A DNA stretch of 64,000 bases from Paroedura picta (taxonomy: Eukaryota > Chordata > Lepidosauria > Squamata > Gekkonidae), in the NCBI RefSeq assembly GCF_049243985.1, contig NC_135384.1, positions 811,001 through 875,000 of the forward strand, in the 5' to 3' direction. Positions 61,201-64,000 of the stretch are shown piece by piece; the first letter of the stretch is position 1, and every line of letters begins with the position of its first letter. The translations under genes and the position numbers were made by a program. The notes under the pieces were generated by a model that had not been told where the DNA came from, did no database searches, and worked only from the letters and a program-made list of their open reading frames with translations.

Positions 61201-63558
61201 ACGACACACAAACCCCTCCATCTTGACAGCGTCCATTTTGTTGCTGTTGGGCATATCCAGAGGGAGCAGGGCTGCCAACTCCAGGATGGGGGAATCCTGG
61301 AGATTGAAGGGCAGGGACTGAGGCGTGGAGGGGCCTCAGCAGGGGTCATGCCACAGAGCCCCTCCCCCCTCCAAGGGGCGACTGTCTCCAGTGGAGCTGA
61401 TCTTTGCAGCTGGGAGGTCAGCTGTGTCCCCCCCGGAGGGTAAGAGGTGGGGAAGTTAGAAGGGAAAGAGCAAACGGAGGACAACAGACACGTCTCCGGG
61501 TGTTGCAATTCCTTTGCGGGCCGAGAGAGAGTTTGGGGGCCACCCTGAAAGAGGTGCTGGAAATTCCGGGGCCACTGAGGACATCCAGCCCCAGAGGAGC
61601 CCTCAGTTCCCAGGAGAGCTCCCAGTCTGCTGGCGGCTCTTAGCCAACTGGGGGTGCCCCGGGGGCCACATGGAGCCAGGCAGCGCTGGCCGGGTCGAGG
61701 GTCAAGGACAGGCTGACCCCCGCTCTTGTCCCTGCTGGCCAACGCTGAGCTGAGCTGGATGCAGGCCTCCCCCCTCCCCCCCCCCGCGCTGTGGCTCACC
61801 GATGAAGGTGCTCCCGTAGATGACGACCTCCTTCAGCTCCGTCCCGTCGTCCTTCAGCGGGTGCAGCAGCGTCACCTCGGAGGAGTCGTAGGTGTAGGAG
61901 CGGAAGGTCATGGTGCAGTTCTGCCAGTCGAAGGGGAAGTAGGTGACCTGCCCCACCCCAAGCAGAAAGGGGTCAGGGGGGAAGCAGCCCGTCCCCCGTC
62001 CCCCACCCCCTCCCCACCCTGCACGGGAACGCCTTCCTTGCTGATTCAGAATGTCCTCTCGGTGCCTTCTGCAGAGGAAAAGTTCCAGGAAGGGGCAAAG
62101 GAAGGATCCACGGGGAAGGAGAGTCACGAGACCTCTCGAACGCTGGCCTTGGACCCAGCCCTTCTGCCCCTGAAGCCAGGCGTCTGCTGCCCTTTGGGTG
62201 CTGGAAGCACCCCTCAAACCGCACCTCTCTCTCACACGCGTTCTCATTGGGGAGTGCCGTGTGCCGTACGGAGGGTGCCACGGACCCCAGGCGTGGGAGG
62301 GGGCAGGGCTTGGTGGCTGGGATTTCTGTCCCTGCCGGAAAGGCCCCATGGGAGGCGAGGAGGAGGGACGGGGCGTGGCCCCACGGATGACTGGCAGACA
62401 CCCACTGGTCCTGCCAAGGTGCCCACCTGGATGCTGCAGCTACTCCGGTACACGGCGGGGGGCTGCCACTGGACGATCCCCTCGTGGTTCACCAAGACGT
62501 TCACCATCAGAGCAATGTCAAAGACGCCATCGTTACTGGGGGGGGGGAAGGGGGCAGAGAAGGCCATTAGCCTCCTGTGCAGAATTCGGTCAAGCGTTCC
62601 TAGCTGGAGAAAAACTCCCCGGGGCCAGTGGCTCTCGATTCCTAACAAAATAGGCCATTGTGAGCTGGGCCTGGCGAATTTGTAGGCTGAATTGGGGCTC
62701 TTGCAGCAACCAATCAGGGATCCCTTTGGGAGATTGGCCCCCCACCCGGAGGGAGCTGCATTTCCCCAGCCGGCTTCCGTCCCAGCTGGCAGAACGGCTC
62801 ACTTGTTCATGAGGACGATATCCGGGATCCAGACTTTGTCAGAAAAAATCCGGACGGAGGTAATGCCCTCGTAATCCGCGGGGTCCCAGGTGAGCCGATA
62901 GTCTGTCCAGGTCTGGAAACCGGGGAGAGAAAGAGATGCTGGTTCGTGTCGAGAGTCACCGGGATTTGGCCAGAGCTGTGGGGCAGGAGGCCTCCTGTGG
63001 GGCACTCAGGGGGTGGCTGTCCGGGCTGGCAGGCCGTCTTTGCCACCACACACCGTCGACCCTGTTCCTGTTTCACACGCGGCAGAAGGGCAGCGGCAAA
63101 ACTCGCCTTTCAGTCTCAGCACCCCCAAGGGGTCTCCAGTCCCCTACTGTCCCATCAAAGAAAAATCGGTTTCTGCACTACAAACTCCACCCCAATATTC
63201 TGGTTTCTCCAGGCCTTTCACTAAAACAAACCCAGCCGGGGCCAGGAAATCAGATGTGAGATAAAGAGAGAACCAGATGTGTGCGGGAGGCTCTCAAGTT
63301 CCACAAACCGCAGCCTCAGGCCTCCCGCTCCCTCTCTGGAAATGAGGGATCCCCGGGAGAATCTTATTAGAAAGCCCAGCAGCCCAGAGGGATCAAGAGG
63401 CAGCACCCCCACAGCCACCCGGAGGATCCTTGGAGGGGTCAGGCAGGGGGTCAGACTGATCCAGAGCTGCCTCTGTGTTGGCGGGACACAGCCAGGCTGT
63501 GAGGTTCACCCACTAGATCCAGGTAGACCTTGGTCGTCAGCTGTTCGTTTTTTTCATC
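58262..63558 (-). CDS. CHRNB1: CHRNB1, muscle nicotinic acetylcholine receptor beta subunit (5' exons outside window)
   Basis: Pentameric ligand-gated cation channel subunit at the neuromuscular junction. Nine minus-strand exons, in order: 63514-63558, 62803-62912, 62427-62535, 61800-61947, 60948-61139, 60192-60415, 59624-59802, 58768-58915 and 58262-58402. They give 431 aa, in phase. Human is 501 aa; the missing about 70 residues (signal peptide and N-terminus) lie to the right of the window. Landmarks: [44 protein letters not shown] with the Cys-loop [16 protein letters not shown]1 ([20 protein letters not shown]), M2 ([20 protein letters not shown]), M3 ([19 protein letters not shown]), [29 protein letters not shown]4 ([19 protein letters not shown]) and the end HLPPENPFP. 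One oddity: the pre-M1 motif reads IICRKPLFY where human has IIRRKPLFY. Confidence 0.97.
58956..58981. repeat. (GGA)n tract
   Basis: GGA trinucleotides in a CHRNB1 intron. Confidence 0.85.
59300..59500 (+). repeat. Dispersed repeat with ATGGC cores, longest copy
   Basis: CTACAAGATGGCTGCCACAA, AATGGCCGCCTCAGGAGGTG and GAGCCAGCCACAGAACAG, then CAGAGTGGGGATACTGGTGC, CCAGTGGCCAATCAGAAGCC and TTGCTGGGCAAAACTCCCAC. This copy suggests the family is at least 200 bp long. It lies in a CHRNB1 intron. Confidence 0.55.
60473..60570 (+). repeat. CR1-like LINE 3' tail
   Basis: AGAATCATAGAATCATAGAG, TTGGAAGGGGCCACACAGGC and CATCTAGTCCAACCCCCTGC, then CAACGCAGGATCAACCC: the standard sauropsid CR1 end with its repeated ATCATAGA units. 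Confidence 0.85.
61262..61420 (+). repeat. Dispersed 'gttgccaac' repeat
   Basis: GGGCTGCCAACTCCAGGATG, GGAATCCTGGAGATTGAAGG, GGGCCTCAGCAGGGGTCATG and CTCCAGTGGAGCTGATC, in the family order seen at 42325-42500. It lies in a CHRNB1 intron. Confidence 0.5.
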
Positions 63559-64000
63559 CTAAAAAGAAAATCCCAAAGAGAGTTCAGGGTGGCGATCTTT
63601 CTGGGGGGCACAACCCCCGGGCTCACTGGCAGGGGGGCCCAATGGTTCTGGGCCAGCCAGTGTGTGGAGTTGGCCAGAAGGGAAGGCGGAAGGGGGGAAA
63701 CGGCTGCAGTTTGAGGTGTGGGGGCTGTGGGGTGGGGGTGGGGGGGCGGGCGGGTCTCCTCCACAGAGAGGGGCATAAACAAAGCGGCCTGTTGCCTTTG
63801 TAGCCCTCTCCTGGATTGCTCAGCTATTAATAGCTGGAGGGAGACCTCAGCTGTTGTCTTTGCTGCTGCTGCTGCTGCCTTTCAGCCCCGCCCCGTCCCC
63901 AAATTCCTCCTGCCGCTGAGTGGAGCCCTGGCCTCGCTGTCTCCCCCTGCAGTTGCCTGGTGGAATTCCTGCCAAGGGAAAGGGGGGCTGTGCCGCCCTC
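63559..64000. other. CHRNB1: CHRNB1 intron (leading to 5' exons beyond the window)
   Basis: No exon recognised between the 63514-63558 exon and the window end. G-rich run at 63719-63750 and a short CTG array at 63862-63876. Confidence 0.5.

Overview
This is a vertebrate nuclear window, most likely from a squamate reptile and possibly a gecko. The genes are intron-split with GT/AG junctions and have vertebrate-type protein sequences. The GC-rich background carries CpG islands, very many long C/G homopolymers, short introns, CR1-like LINE tails and tRNA-derived SINEs of the type common in lizards. The density suggests a microchromosome. The species call is inference; the gene calls rest on exon-by-exon translation with phase checks.

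Layout, left to right. The last three coding exons and 3'UTR of FXR2 (+) lie at 1-1800. MPDU1 (-) at 3489-7567 has seven exons and 242 aa. It is head-to-head, across a 320 bp CpG-rich promoter, with an intact single-exon PIF/Harbinger-transposase-derived gene (+, 7888-9237, 449 aa) whose three catalytic acidic positions are all replaced. CD68 (-, 11260-16484, six exons, 374 aa) has a LAMP domain, a 21-bp-repeat mucin region and a LAMP1-like tail. EIF4A1 (-, 18281-23864, 11 exons, 406 aa) carries three intronic snoRNAs: one C/D that fits the U6-C77 guide SNORD10, and two H/ACA candidates in the order of human SNORA48 and SNORA67. SENP3 (-, 25394-34218, ten coding exons, 676 aa) lies upstream of EIF4A1 on the same strand.

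The right half differs from the human 17p13.1 arrangement. Two tandem type II C-type lectins (+) come first. One is ASGR-like with an intact galactose-type QPD site (37548-40846). The other has lost the calcium/sugar motifs (42682-45832). Next are three spermidine/spermine N1-acetyltransferase (SSAT/SAT2) family genes. Copy C (-) is the most SAT2-like but one exon is one base short. Copy D (-) is intact. Copy E (+) is intact but lacks the catalytic Tyr. D and E are divergent across 590 bp. Last is CHRNB1 (-, 58262-63558), the muscle acetylcholine receptor beta subunit, which lacks only its 5'-most exons beyond the window.

FXR2-MPDU1-CD68-EIF4A1-SENP3 matches the order in human 17p13.1. SOX15 (between FXR2 and MPDU1 in human) and TNFSF12/13, POLR2A and ZBTB4 (between SENP3 and CHRNB1) were not seen. 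The lectin and SSAT clusters sit in that second position.
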